Source: Citrobacter werkmanii NBRC 105721 (GTDB taxonomy: Bacteria; Pseudomonadota; Gammaproteobacteria; Enterobacterales; Enterobacteriaceae). Taken from it: a stretch of 64,000 bases of DNA. Made by a program: the position numbers and the translations under genes. The stretch spans positions 62,001 to 126,000 of the forward strand of contig BBMW01000003.1 of assembly GCA_000759755.1 (NCBI GenBank). Reading direction: 5' to 3'. Positions 37,276 to 45,826 of this stretch are shown one piece after another; position 1 is the stretch's first letter, and each line of letters starts with the position of its first letter. The notes beneath the pieces were generated by a model that saw nothing but the letters and a program-made list of their open reading frames with translations, was not told the DNA's origin and made no database searches.

Positions 37276-39753
37276 ATGTTAAGGATGACCCCGCTTGCTT
37301 CTGCGATATTAATTTCGTTATGGAGTATTACTACCTATGCTGAAGAGACCTTCGATACCAATTTTATGACTGGTGGTATGAAGGGGGCGAAGGTTTCTGA
37401 TTTCCGTATTGATGATAACCATCCATTGCCAGGGCAGTATGATGTTGATATCTATGTCAATACTCAATGGCGCGGTAAATATGAGATTACTGTTAAAGAC
37501 ACCCCTGAAGAAACTTGTCTGTCCCGCGATACGATTTCGCGTTTAGGAATTAATACTGATGAGATCGATAAAACCCAGACATGTCTGACGCTTAAGCAAA
37601 TGGTTCAAGGAGGAAGCTATAGTTGGAATATAGGAAAATTTCAGTTAAACCTTAGCGTACCCCAGGCTTATGTAGATGAATTGGAAAATGGTTATGTTCC
37701 CCCAGAAAACTGGGACCGTGGAATTAATGCTCTTTATACTTCTTATTACCTTAGTCAGTACTACAGCGACTATAAAAATTCTGGTAATAGTAAAAGCACC
37801 TATGCTCGTTTTAACAGTGGACTGAATCTGCTGGGCTGGCAGTTACATTCAGATGCCAGCTATACCAAAGCTCAAGACAGTAGCGGTGAGTGGAAAAGTA
37901 ATACTTTTTACCTTGAGCGTGGGATCTCGCAAATTCTCGGTACTCTGCGTGTCGGGGATATGTACACATCGTCTGATATTTTTGACTCTGTGCGCTTTCG
38001 CGGAGTGCGAGTGTACCGTGATATGCAGATGTTACCGAACTCAAGGCAAAATTTTACGCCATTGGTTCAGGGGATTGCACAGAGTAATGCGTTAGTGACT
38101 ATTGAGCAGAACGGCTTTGTGGTTTACCAAAAAGAGGTACCGCCAGGTCCGTTTTCTATCGCTGATTTACAACTGGCGGGCGGTGGTGCTGATCTTGATG
38201 TCAGTATTAAAGAGGCCGATGGGTCAGTAACGACCTATCTGGTACCGTTCTCTTCTGTCCCGAATATGCTGCAACCTGGTGTATCCAAATATGATTTTGT
38301 CGCTGGTCGCAGCCATATTGAGGGTGCAAGTAACCAAACCGATTTTACCCAGCTAAGTTATCAATATGGGTGGAATAACCTCTTGACGTTATACGCCGGT
38401 ACGATGCTCGCTGATAACTACAATTCGTTTACGTTAGGGACTGGCTGGAATACCCGAATTGGCGCCATCTCCGTGGATGCGACGCGTTCGCACAGTAAAC
38501 AGGATAATGGCGATGTATTTGATGGGCAAAGCTATCAAATTGCTTATAATAAATATTTAACACAAACCGCCACGCGTTTTGGCCTTGCTGCCTATCGATA
38601 CTCATCACGGGATTACCGAACGTTTAACGATCACGTTTGGGCTAATAATAAAGACAGCTATCATCGTGATGAAAATGATGTTTATGACATTGCAGATTAT
38701 TACCAGAATGATTTTGGCCGTAAAAATAGTTTTTCTGCAAACATCAACCAATCTTTACCAGTCGGCTGGGGGTCTGTGTCACTGAGTACACTATGGCGCG
38801 ATTATTGGGGGCGTAGCGGCAGCAATAAAGATTATCAGTTGAGTTATTCCAATACATGGCAACGGATCAGTTATACGTTTTCTGCCAGTCAGACTTATGA
38901 TGAAAATCATCGCGAAGATAAGCGGTTTAACTTTTTTATCTCTATTCCGTTTGAATGGGGTGATGATATTACTTCAAGAAGCCGACGTTTATATGTATCC
39001 AATTCAACAACTTTTGATGATGACGGCTTTGCCTCAAATACGACCGGGCTTTCAGGAACGATTGGCGATCGCGACCAGTTTAACTACGGTGTCAACCTGA
39101 GTCATCAGCGTCAGGACAGCGAAACGATGGCTGGTGCCAACCTAACGTGGAATGCACCGCTTGCTACGCTAAACGGCAGCTATAGCCAGTCAAATAAATA
39201 TATGCAAGCCAGCGGCAATATTTCAGGCGGGGTGTTGGCATGGTCTGGCGGAGTGAATCTGGCTAATCGTCTCTCAGATACCTTTGCTATTCTTCAGGCT
39301 CCGGGACTGGAAGGGGCCTATGTTAACGGGCAACGATACCGTACCACGAACCATAACGGTGTAGTGTTATACGATACTATTACCCCCTATCGGGAAAATA
39401 ACCTGATGCTGGATATTTCAAATACGAACAGTGAAACCGAGTTGATGGGGAATCGACACAGTACCGCTCCCTATCGGGGTGCCGTGGTGTTGGTTAAATT
39501 TGAGACCGATCAACGTCAGCCATGGTTTATTCGTGCGTTGCGTCCAGATGGTTCACCGCTGACGTTTGGCTATGAAGTTGAAGACAGCCATGGACAAAAT
39601 ATTGGTGTGGTAGGTCAGGGAAGTCAGCTTTTTATTCGTACCAACCAAGTACCGCCGGAGATAAAAGTGGCGGTCGATAAACAACAGGGACTTTCATGCG
39701 CAATCACCTTCGATAAAACGATTGATGAAAGTAAAGTTTATATTTGTCGGTGA
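37276..39753 (+). CDS. yehB: Outer-membrane fimbrial usher (YehB/StcC)
   Basis: The usher forms the outer-membrane pore that assembles and exports the pilus. The 825-residue protein has a signal peptide of about 22 residues and an N-terminal chaperone-docking domain to about residue 140. The 24-strand barrel with a plug follows (the G-P-F-S-I-A-D-L-Q motif, about residue 296), then C-terminal domains ending with the cysteine pair G-L-S-C...Y-I-C-R. CAGGAG precedes the ATG. Its AT-rich codon use, like that of its fimbrial neighbours, differs from the flanking housekeeping genes. Confidence 0.93.
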   Translation: MLRMTPLASAILISLWSITTYAEETFDTNFMTGGMKGAKVSDFRIDDNHPLPGQYDVDIYVNTQWRGKYEITVKDTPEETCLSRDTISRLGINTDEIDKTQTCLTLKQMVQGGSYSWNIGKFQLNLSVPQAYVDELENGYVPPENWDRGINALYTSYYLSQYYSDYKNSGNSKSTYARFNSGLNLLGWQLHSDASYTKAQDSSGEWKSNTFYLERGISQILGTLRVGDMYTSSDIFDSVRFRGVRVYRDMQMLPNSRQNFTPLVQGIAQSNALVTIEQNGFVVYQKEVPPGPFSIADLQLAGGGADLDVSIKEADGSVTTYLVPFSSVPNMLQPGVSKYDFVAGRSHIEGASNQTDFTQLSYQYGWNNLLTLYAGTMLADNYNSFTLGTGWNTRIGAISVDATRSHSKQDNGDVFDGQSYQIAYNKYLTQTATRFGLAAYRYSSRDYRTFNDHVWANNKDSYHRDENDVYDIADYYQNDFGRKNSFSANINQSLPVGWGSVSLSTLWRDYWGRSGSNKDYQLSYSNTWQRISYTFSASQTYDENHREDKRFNFFISIPFEWGDDITSRSRRLYVSNSTTFDDDGFASNTTGLSGTIGDRDQFNYGVNLSHQRQDSETMAGANLTWNAPLATLNGSYSQSNKYMQASGNISGGVLAWSGGVNLANRLSDTFAILQAPGLEGAYVNGQRYRTTNHNGVVLYDTITPYRENNLMLDISNTNSETELMGNRHSTAPYRGAVVLVKFETDQRQPWFIRALRPDGSPLTFGYEVEDSHGQNIGVVGQGSQLFIRTNQVPPEIKVAVDKQQGLSCAITFDKTIDESKVYICR

Positions 39754-39761
39754 GGTGATAC

Positions 39762-40742
39762 ATGAAAAAGTATTACATAATGTTGGTTTTATTATTTCCA
39801 ATGATGTCTTACGCAACTTGCTCGGGAACGCAAGAAAAAGATGCTAACATTAGTTTCACATTAACGGACCAAGGGGAGACTAAAAATTTCAATACGAATT
39901 TTGATGGGAGTTTTAGTTGTTATAGCTCTGGAGATAAAATTTATATAGCCAATAGCCTACAAGATTATATAGTTGAATTGCAAAATTCTTCAGGCGGGAA
40001 ATCTATATATATTAAATTAAATGCTTCTGTCGGGGGGGAATCGCCAATACCTACGCCAGGTTCAGTATTTCCCAGTCGTGATTATTCAGCAGCAGATCTG
40101 TTTAATACAAAAGATATTCAACTTAAGGTTGAATATGTCGACGCTCCTGGTAATGTAAAACAGCGGTTTTCTAACACCAGCACCTTTACTATTGATGATG
40201 CGATTATATTTTCATCAAATTCCAGCTGTAGTTTGACAAATATTTTAGCATGTTTACTAGGTCTGAATGCTTCATTTTCGCAAAAAATAACCTTCAATAT
40301 AACGCATAAACCGACAACCTGTAAGTTTTTACAGTCTGATTATGCTATTTCTTTACCGAATATTTCTATGAAAGATTTACAGGCTGGTAGATATGGAGAA
40401 AATGTTTCTGATACTCTCAAGCTAGAATGTAACGGTGTGTATAGTGTAGCAACAAATCCTGTAACACTTAAAGTTTCTTCTGGCGATTGGTCGGATGATG
40501 GACTTACCCTGAAAAACACTTTACCTGATGGTGCGCAAGGAGTGGGATTTAATATCTACAGTGGTTCAGATACCAGTGTCCCCTTAAAAAACGGATCTGT
40601 TTTAAAAAGAATAGAAAAGATGGGGGCGGTTGATAAATATTATAATTTTATAGTTAGTGCCAGGTATGCACGAATTAATAATGAACCGTTACGAACAGGG
40701 AAAGTGCAAAGCAAGGTTGTTTTTACTATTACATATGATTGA
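39762..40742 (+). CDS. yehA: Fimbrial tip adhesin (YehA/StcD)
   Basis: This 326-residue protein is the last product of the operon and the likely receptor-binding tip subunit. A signal peptide ends near residue 18 (S-Y-A-T-C). An N-terminal lectin-like domain occupies about residues 20-170 and a C-terminal pilin domain about 175-326. The pilin domain contains C-K-F and L-E-C and ends with the zipper strand K-V-V-F-T-I-T-Y. The receptor cannot be inferred. The gene is markedly AT-rich and begins 9 bases after the usher stop with GAGGTG as ribosome site. Confidence 0.85.
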   Translation: MKKYYIMLVLLFPMMSYATCSGTQEKDANISFTLTDQGETKNFNTNFDGSFSCYSSGDKIYIANSLQDYIVELQNSSGGKSIYIKLNASVGGESPIPTPGSVFPSRDYSAADLFNTKDIQLKVEYVDAPGNVKQRFSNTSTFTIDDAIIFSSNSSCSLTNILACLLGLNASFSQKITFNITHKPTTCKFLQSDYAISLPNISMKDLQAGRYGENVSDTLKLECNGVYSVATNPVTLKVSSGDWSDDGLTLKNTLPDGAQGVGFNIYSGSDTSVPLKNGSVLKRIEKMGAVDKYYNFIVSARYARINNEPLRTGKVQSKVVFTITYD

Positions 40743-40757
40743 TTTTTCATGAAATTT

Positions 40758-40792
40758 AGAACACGAATTGCCTCTTGGACAGTACGTGTTCT
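40758..40792. terminator. Convergent terminator between the fimbrial operon and rcnB
   Basis: An 8-bp stem AGAACACG / CGTGTTCT with a 19-base loop is followed on the plus strand by TCATTTTAATT. It lies between the fimbrial operon and rcnB, which converge. Confidence 0.5.
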
Positions 40793-40811
40793 TCATTTTA
40801 ATTAAATACCA

Positions 40812-41138
40812 TTATCGATGATAAAAAATCTCGCCATCGTAGGCTTTAATGATCTTAGCATCGGCATCATTGACCAGCACATACGCGCCGCCCATATAGG
40901 TCCAGTGGGTACCTGCCGTCGGTGCGGGCAGGTTGCGCAGATTCCACTGCTTAATGGTGTATTCGCTGGTGAGATACAGTGGTGGAACTTTGTCACCGGG
41001 TTTGAAATGGGTAAAGTCAGCAATAAAACTTTTTAGCTCATATTGATCAATACCCTTTGCGGCAGCAGTAGCTGTAGGCGCGGCCCAGACAGTGCTGGTT
41101 ACGAGCAACAGCGCGCCCAGCAACATTTTCTTCTTCAT
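40812..41138 (-). CDS. rcnB: Periplasmic nickel/cobalt homeostasis protein RcnB
   Basis: RcnB is a periplasmic protein that in E. coli keeps nickel and cobalt levels balanced by limiting efflux through RcnA. The start at 41138 (M-K-K-K-M-L-L-G) is chosen because GAGAGG lies six bases before it; the ATG two codons upstream directly abuts that ribosome site. The 108-residue precursor has a signal peptide ending V-W-A at about residue 19. The conserved C-terminal part is H-W-T-Y-M-G-G-A-Y-V-L...G-E-I-F-Y-H-R. In E. coli rcnA and rcnR lie beside it; neither is present in this window. Confidence 0.9.
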   Translation of the reverse strand: MKKKMLLGALLLVTSTVWAAPTATAAAKGIDQYELKSFIADFTHFKPGDKVPPLYLTSEYTIKQWNLRNLPAPTAGTHWTYMGGAYVLVNDADAKIIKAYDGEIFYHR

Positions 41139-41387
41139 ACCCATCCTCTCTACCTGTTCGGGTCATCAAAATCAGTCATGTATGATTCCTGGCTAACAGG
41201 ACATCTGACAAGCATTATTTTGTGATCACTCCAGTAATTTCGTAAAAAGTGTAAATGAAAGTACAGAAATCCGGCAACTGTGACCAGAGGTTTAGCGGCG
41301 AAGCATCAGCGTGCCGTGCCGATTTACATCATCAGACACAGGCAGTATCCTGTTGCTGAAACCAGCATATTACGTTTGTGTTTCAAC

Positions 41388-41466
41388 GACTCGGGGTGCC
41401 CTTCCTGGTGAAGGCTGAGAAATACCCGTACCACCTGATCTGGATAATGCCAGCGTAGGGAAGTCT
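41388..41466 (+). promoter_or_regulatory. TPP riboswitch (THI element) controlling thiMD
   Basis: The stretch contains the THI-box landmarks in order: ACTCGGGGTGCCC, then GGCTGAGAAATACCC (the pyrimidine-sensor helix), then ACCTGATCTGGATAATGCCAG (the pyrophosphate-sensor arm) and GTAGGGAAGT closing P1. It ends 44 bases before the thiM ATG. In E. coli thiM the same element binds thiamine pyrophosphate and hides the ribosome site, here CAGGAG at 41498-41503. The rest of the 371-base gap (41139-41387) should carry the rcnB and thiM promoters; no confident -35/-10 pair was found. Confidence 0.96.
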
Positions 41467-41509
41467 GACACTGCTCGTGTCCCTTCTTCGCGCGGGCAGG
41501 AGCTGAACC

Positions 41510-42298
41510 ATGCAGCCTGACCTGCACAGCCGCGCGCTCGCGGCCCACGCCTTACACCAATTTAGAACGCTTTCCCCACTTGTACACTGTATGACCAATG
41601 AGGTCGTGCAAAACTTTACCGCCAATACGCTGTTGGCGTTAGGCGCATCACCTGCGATGGTGATTGAGCCCGAGGAAGCCAGCCAGTTTGCGGCTATCGC
41701 CAGCGCGTTGCTGGTTAACGTCGGCACGCTTACTCGTGACCGGGCCACGGCGATGCGCGCTGCCGTTGAGCAGGCATACCTTGCTAAAACCCCCTGGGCG
41801 CTCGATCCCGTTGCCGTGGGCGCTCTTGAGTTTCGCCGCCGCTTTTGTCTGGATTTACTGTCGCTACAGCCAGCCGTAATTCGCGGTAATGCCTCGGAAA
41901 TACTGGCGCTGGCGGGGATGAACGGCGGGGGGCGTGGCGTGGATACGACCGATACGCCAACCGCTGCGCTTGGCGCGGCCCAGGCGTTGGCTCGTGAGGT
42001 AGGGACCATCGTCGTGGTGACCGGCGAAGTGGACTATGTTACCGATGCTCAGCGTACCGTCTGCGTGAATGGCGGCGATATATTGATGACGCGCGTGGTC
42101 GGCACAGGTTGCGCGCTATCTGCGGTCGTTGCGGCCAGCTGTGCCTTGCCCGGCGACCGGCTTGATAACGTCGCCTCCGCCTGTAGCTGGATGAAGCAGG
42201 CTGGACAAATCGCCACGCAACAATCGACCGGACCGGGCAGTTTTGTCCCTGCATTTCTCGACGCCCTCTATAACCTGAACGCGCAGGAGCAAGCATGA
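41510..42298 (+). CDS. thiM: Hydroxyethylthiazole kinase
   Basis: ThiM phosphorylates 4-methyl-5-(2-hydroxyethyl)thiazole in thiamine salvage. The 262-residue ribokinase-fold protein shows the substrate segment [11 protein letters not shown] near residues 24-34, the N-G-G-D region, and the ATP/anion-hole motif [11 protein letters not shown] near residues 196-206. It lies under a TPP riboswitch and its stop overlaps thiD by 4 bases. Confidence 0.96.
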   Translation: MQPDLHSRALAAHALHQFRTLSPLVHCMTNEVVQNFTANTLLALGASPAMVIEPEEASQFAAIASALLVNVGTLTRDRATAMRAAVEQAYLAKTPWALDPVAVGALEFRRRFCLDLLSLQPAVIRGNASEILALAGMNGGGRGVDTTDTPTAALGAAQALAREVGTIVVVTGEVDYVTDAQRTVCVNGGDILMTRVVGTGCALSAVVAASCALPGDRLDNVASACSWMKQAGQIATQQSTGPGSFVPAFLDALYNLNAQEQA

Positions 42299-43095
42299 AA
42301 CGGATTAACGCATTAACGATCGCCGGAACCGATCCCAGCGGTGGCGCGGGTATTCAGGCCGATTTAAAAACTTTCTCCGCGCTTGGCGCTTACGGCTGTT
42401 CGGTGATCACCGCGTTGGTGGCGCAAAATACGCGCGGGGTGCAGTCGGTGTATCGCATTGAACCTGACTTTGTCGCCGCACAACTGGACTCGGTGTTCAG
42501 CGATGTACGTATCGATACCACCAAAATCGGCATGCTGGCGGAAGCGGATATTGTTGAAGCGGTGGCCGAACGTTTGCACCGCCATCGGGTGCAAAATGTG
42601 GTGCTGGATACGGTGATGCTGGCGAAAAGTGGCGATCCGTTACTGTCGCCCGCGGCGGTAGAAACGCTGCGTACCCGTTTGTTGCCGCAGGTTTCAATTA
42701 TCACCCCAAATTTGCCGGAGGCCGCGGCATTGCTCGGCGCATCGCATGCGCAAACTGAGCAGGAGATGTTAGAACAGGGAAGGGAGCTGCGAGCGCTGGG
42801 CTGTGAGGCCGTGCTGATGAAAGGCGGTCATCTGGAGGATGCGCAAAGCCCGGACTGGCTGTTTACCCGTGATGGCGAACAGCGTTTTACTGCGCCAAGG
42901 GTGATGACCAAAAATACCCACGGTACCGGTTGTACTCTTTCCGCAGCGCTGGCGGCGCTGCGTCCACGGCATAACAATTGGGCTGATACGGTACAGGAAG
43001 CCAAACTGTGGCTTTCGGCGGCGCTGGCACAGGCTGACACGCTGGAAGTGGGTGAGGGAATTGGTCCGGTGCATCATTTCCACGCGTGGTGGTAA
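42295..43095 (+). CDS. thiD: Hydroxymethylpyrimidine/phosphomethylpyrimidine kinase
   Basis: ThiD phosphorylates HMP and HMP-phosphate to HMP-pyrophosphate for thiamine synthesis. The 266-residue ribokinase-fold protein has [14 protein letters not shown] at about residues 10-23 and the anion-hole motif G-T-G-C-T-L-S near residue 209. Its ATG overlaps the thiM stop (ATGA), so both share the TPP riboswitch. yegW follows after 41 bases on the same strand. Confidence 0.96.
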   Translation: MKRINALTIAGTDPSGGAGIQADLKTFSALGAYGCSVITALVAQNTRGVQSVYRIEPDFVAAQLDSVFSDVRIDTTKIGMLAEADIVEAVAERLHRHRVQNVVLDTVMLAKSGDPLLSPAAVETLRTRLLPQVSIITPNLPEAAALLGASHAQTEQEMLEQGRELRALGCEAVLMKGGHLEDAQSPDWLFTRDGEQRFTAPRVMTKNTHGTGCTLSAALAALRPRHNNWADTVQEAKLWLSAALAQADTLEVGEGIGPVHHFHAWW

Positions 43096-43136
43096 TGAGT
43101 ATACTGGCTGCAGAAACGGCTGCAGGAAAAAGATAA

Positions 43137-43883
43137 ATGGAACAAGCGCATACCCAGCTTATCGCGCAACTGAATGAACGCATTGCAGCGGCAGATAACA
43201 CGCCGCTGTATATGAAATTTGCGCAAACGGTGAAAAACGCTGTGCGCAGCGGGATTCTGGAGCATGGCAATATCCTGCCCGGCGAGCGTGATCTCAGCCA
43301 GTTGACTGGCGTGTCGCGGATTACGGTACGCAAGGCGATGCAGGCTCTGGAGGAAGAAGGCGTGGTGACACGCGCCCGCGGTTACGGGACGCAGATCAAC
43401 AACATCTTCGAGTATTCGCTCAAAGAAGCGCGGGGTTTTTCGCAGCAGGTCGTTTTACGCGGAAAAAAACCAGATACGCTGTGGGTCAACAAGCGCATTG
43501 TGCCTTGCCCGGAAGAGGTGGCGCAGCAGTTGGCTGTTGCTGTCGGGAGTGAGGTCTTCCTGCTCAAACGTATTCGCTATGTCGATGAAGAAGCCGTTTC
43601 TATTGAAGAGTCATGGGTACCGGCCCAACTAATCCATGATGTGGATGCCATCGGCGTTTCGCTGTACGACTATTTTCGCAGCCAGCATATCTTCCCGCAG
43701 CGTACGCGTTCACGCGTCAGCGCCCGGATGCCAGACGCGGAGTTCCAGGCTCACATTCAAATGGACAGTAAAGTGCCGGTGCTGGTGATCAAGCAGGTAG
43801 CGCTTGACCAGCAGCAACGGCCCATTGAATACAGCATCAGCTATTGCCGAAGCGATCTATACGTCTTTGTGTGCGAGGAGTAA
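43137..43883 (+). CDS. yegW: GntR-family (HutC subfamily) regulator YegW
   Basis: This 248-residue repressor-type regulator has an N-terminal GntR winged helix (about residues 20-88, with P-G-E-R-D-L-S-Q-L-T-G-V-S-R-I-T-V-R-K-A) and a C-terminal UTRA ligand-binding domain (about 100-240). Its 3' end overlaps yegV by 27 bases on the opposite strand. The neighbouring yegTUV operon of unknown nucleoside or sugar use is the obvious candidate target. That link is inference from position. Confidence 0.92.
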   Translation: MEQAHTQLIAQLNERIAAADNTPLYMKFAQTVKNAVRSGILEHGNILPGERDLSQLTGVSRITVRKAMQALEEEGVVTRARGYGTQINNIFEYSLKEARGFSQQVVLRGKKPDTLWVNKRIVPCPEEVAQQLAVAVGSEVFLLKRIRYVDEEAVSIEESWVPAQLIHDVDAIGVSLYDYFRSQHIFPQRTRSRVSARMPDAEFQAHIQMDSKVPVLVIKQVALDQQQRPIEYSISYCRSDLYVFVCEE

Positions 43884-44825
43884 CGCCTCTCGCGAGGGGG
43901 CGCAATCGCCGCCGCGATGCCCGACTACCCAGGAAGCCACCGCATTGCCCAGCAGTACCGCATCAGCCAGCGGCCAGCCTGACGCCAGTCCGGCCAGCAT
44001 GCCGCCAGCGTGGCTGTCGCCCGCGCCAATGGTATCAACGACGGTGGTCTTAAATGCTGGCACGCAACCGGATGTTTGCGCGCTGAAATACCACGCGCCG
44101 TCTTTATCGTGGCGTATCACCACCGGCGCGGCGAAACGGCGCACCCACTCTGCTCCAAAACCCTCTACATCCTGGCTTAATGCAAACCGCTCGGCGGCAA
44201 TTTCGGCCTCCTGTCGATTGAGCGATACTAGCGGGCGGCAGGCCATGATTCGCGCCATTAAGTCGTCTGAAATATCGCCGATTCGCGGACCAAAATCGAT
44301 AAATGGCGTCACGTCTTCCAGACCTTCCAGCCACTGTACCAGCAGCTCGCCACATGGAGAGGTTAACTGATAGCCTGACAGATAGACCAGGCTGTTACGC
44401 GGGATGTTCAGACGCGCCAGCCAGTCGGCGTTCCACTGGTTTTCGACGCCGCTAAAAGACATAAAGGTACGTTCGCCATCCGGTTCCACCAGCGCCAGAC
44501 ACCAGCCGTTATCGCCTTCCGCGTTGTCGATCAGGCTATGCAATCCCTCTTTTGCCATCCGGTTGCGGATAATATCGGCCCATACCCCCTGACCCAGCGG
44601 TAGCGCATTGCTGGCGTTGATCTCTAAACGCCTGAGCGCCACGGCAATATTGAGCGCGCAGCCGCCAATGTTAACGCCTTGCTGTTTAAGCTCGATATCA
44701 CATCCGCGCCAGGGGAGGGCATACGCATCGGCAATCACATCAATGACCGCTGCCCCCACCACCGTGACCGGCCTGTGTGAACCTAACTGCGGGAGAAGTT
44801 GTTGCAGACGCGAGGTGCTGTTCAT
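43857..44825 (-). CDS. yegV: PfkB-family sugar/nucleoside kinase YegV
   Basis: This 322-residue kinase of the ribokinase/PfkB family has an N-terminal signature N-I-G-G-C-A-L-N-I-A near residue 53 and the C-terminal PfkB motif D-T-I-G-A-G-D-S-H-A-G-G-M near residue 260, with the catalytic aspartate. The usual G-A-G-D-x-F is altered to G-A-G-D-S-H, as I recall it in E. coli YegV too. It is the last gene of yegTUV, with a 4-base overlap with yegU, and converges on yegW. The substrate is unknown. Confidence 0.92.
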   Translation of the reverse strand: MNSTSRLQQLLPQLGSHRPVTVVGAAVIDVIADAYALPWRGCDIELKQQGVNIGGCALNIAVALRRLEINASNALPLGQGVWADIIRNRMAKEGLHSLIDNAEGDNGWCLALVEPDGERTFMSFSGVENQWNADWLARLNIPRNSLVYLSGYQLTSPCGELLVQWLEGLEDVTPFIDFGPRIGDISDDLMARIMACRPLVSLNRQEAEIAAERFALSQDVEGFGAEWVRRFAAPVVIRHDKDGAWYFSAQTSGCVPAFKTTVVDTIGAGDSHAGGMLAGLASGWPLADAVLLGNAVASWVVGHRGGDCAPSREALLLAHKDV

Positions 44826-45826
44826 AGCGCCTCCCGTTGTCCGCGCAGTCGCAGTAATCCGCTGGCATAGCGGGTAAAGTCCAGCTGATTTACCGCATCC
44901 AGTTCCTGTTTCAATGCCGGGTCAATCGCGCTTACGCCGTGCAATGCACCGCAAATAGCGGTCGCCATTGCTCCGATGGTGTCGGTATCGCCGCCAAGAT
45001 TCGCGCACAGAATGGCGCAGCGGTTAGGATCGGTCTGCGACAGTTCGACCATCGCGATGGCGCAGGGCACGGACTCAATGGTGCTGGTTCCGGCCCCAAC
45101 GACCTGGTACAACTGCTCGCTGGCGGACTCTATACCATCGGCATGACGGACGATTTTTAGCGCCAGTTCAAGGCGGGCAGAGAGCGAGGCGCTAAAGGTG
45201 GTGATCCGTTTTTGCTGCGCATGTCGGGCAATGGCAGGTAGCGCGTCAACAATCTCCGACCATTTTCCTCCGTCGATAGCACGCGACACCGCCCATGCGA
45301 TGACGACTGCGCCGGCGATAGCCAGATCCGATTTATGCGTCGGGCTGGAGGCCAGTGCCACGTCATCAATAAAGGTATCGAGATCGCGCGCGGGCAGCAG
45401 ACATCCCAGCGGCGAAACGCGCATTGCCGCCCCGTTAGTGACGCCATTATTTTCCAGTTCGGCAACAGGTTTGCCGTTGCGAATGGCATTTAGCGCAATT
45501 TTTGATGTTGGACCAAGCACGTTTTTATTAAAAGCATCGAAACGTTCGGCCCAGGCCAGAATATTGCGGCCAATAACGTCTGGGACTATCTTTCCGTCAC
45601 ATTCAAGCAGGGCATCAGCCAGACACAAGGCCATGGATGTGTCATCGGTAAATTCCGCCTGGTTAAAATAGCAGGCGGCATTATTTTCCGCAGGTCCAGG
45701 CAAGAAACGGTCGATCCAACCGAAGTGTGCTTTTACCCGGGTTCTTGGCCACAGTTCCGACGGCATGCCCATCGCATCCCCTAACGCCTGCCCATAAAGA
45801 GCACCGAGAATACGTTCTGCTTTCAT
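44822..45826 (-). CDS. yegU: ADP-ribosylglycohydrolase-family protein YegU
   Basis: This 334-residue protein is of the DraG/ARH family, enzymes that remove ADP-ribose from proteins or small molecules with two metal ions. The metal-binding motifs are visible: F-T-D-D-T-S-M-A near residue 58 and L-G-G-D-T-D-T-I-G-A-M-A near residue 282. It overlaps yegT and yegV by 4 bases each, so transporter, hydrolase and kinase are co-translated. This suggests uptake and breakdown of an ADP-ribose-like or ribosyl compound. The actual substrate is not known. Confidence 0.92.
   Translation of the reverse strand: MKAERILGALYGQALGDAMGMPSELWPRTRVKAHFGWIDRFLPGPAENNAACYFNQAEFTDDTSMALCLADALLECDGKIVPDVIGRNILAWAERFDAFNKNVLGPTSKIALNAIRNGKPVAELENNGVTNGAAMRVSPLGCLLPARDLDTFIDDVALASSPTHKSDLAIAGAVVIAWAVSRAIDGGKWSEIVDALPAIARHAQQKRITTFSASLSARLELALKIVRHADGIESASEQLYQVVGAGTSTIESVPCAIAMVELSQTDPNRCAILCANLGGDTDTIGAMATAICGALHGVSAIDPALKQELDAVNQLDFTRYASGLLRLRGQREAL

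Noticed and set aside
41383-42009. 208-codon open frame antisense to the thiM riboswitch and thiM
   Set aside because: It would span the THI element on the wrong strand and reads as low-complexity alanine/serine/arginine; the thiM assignment on the plus strand is certain.
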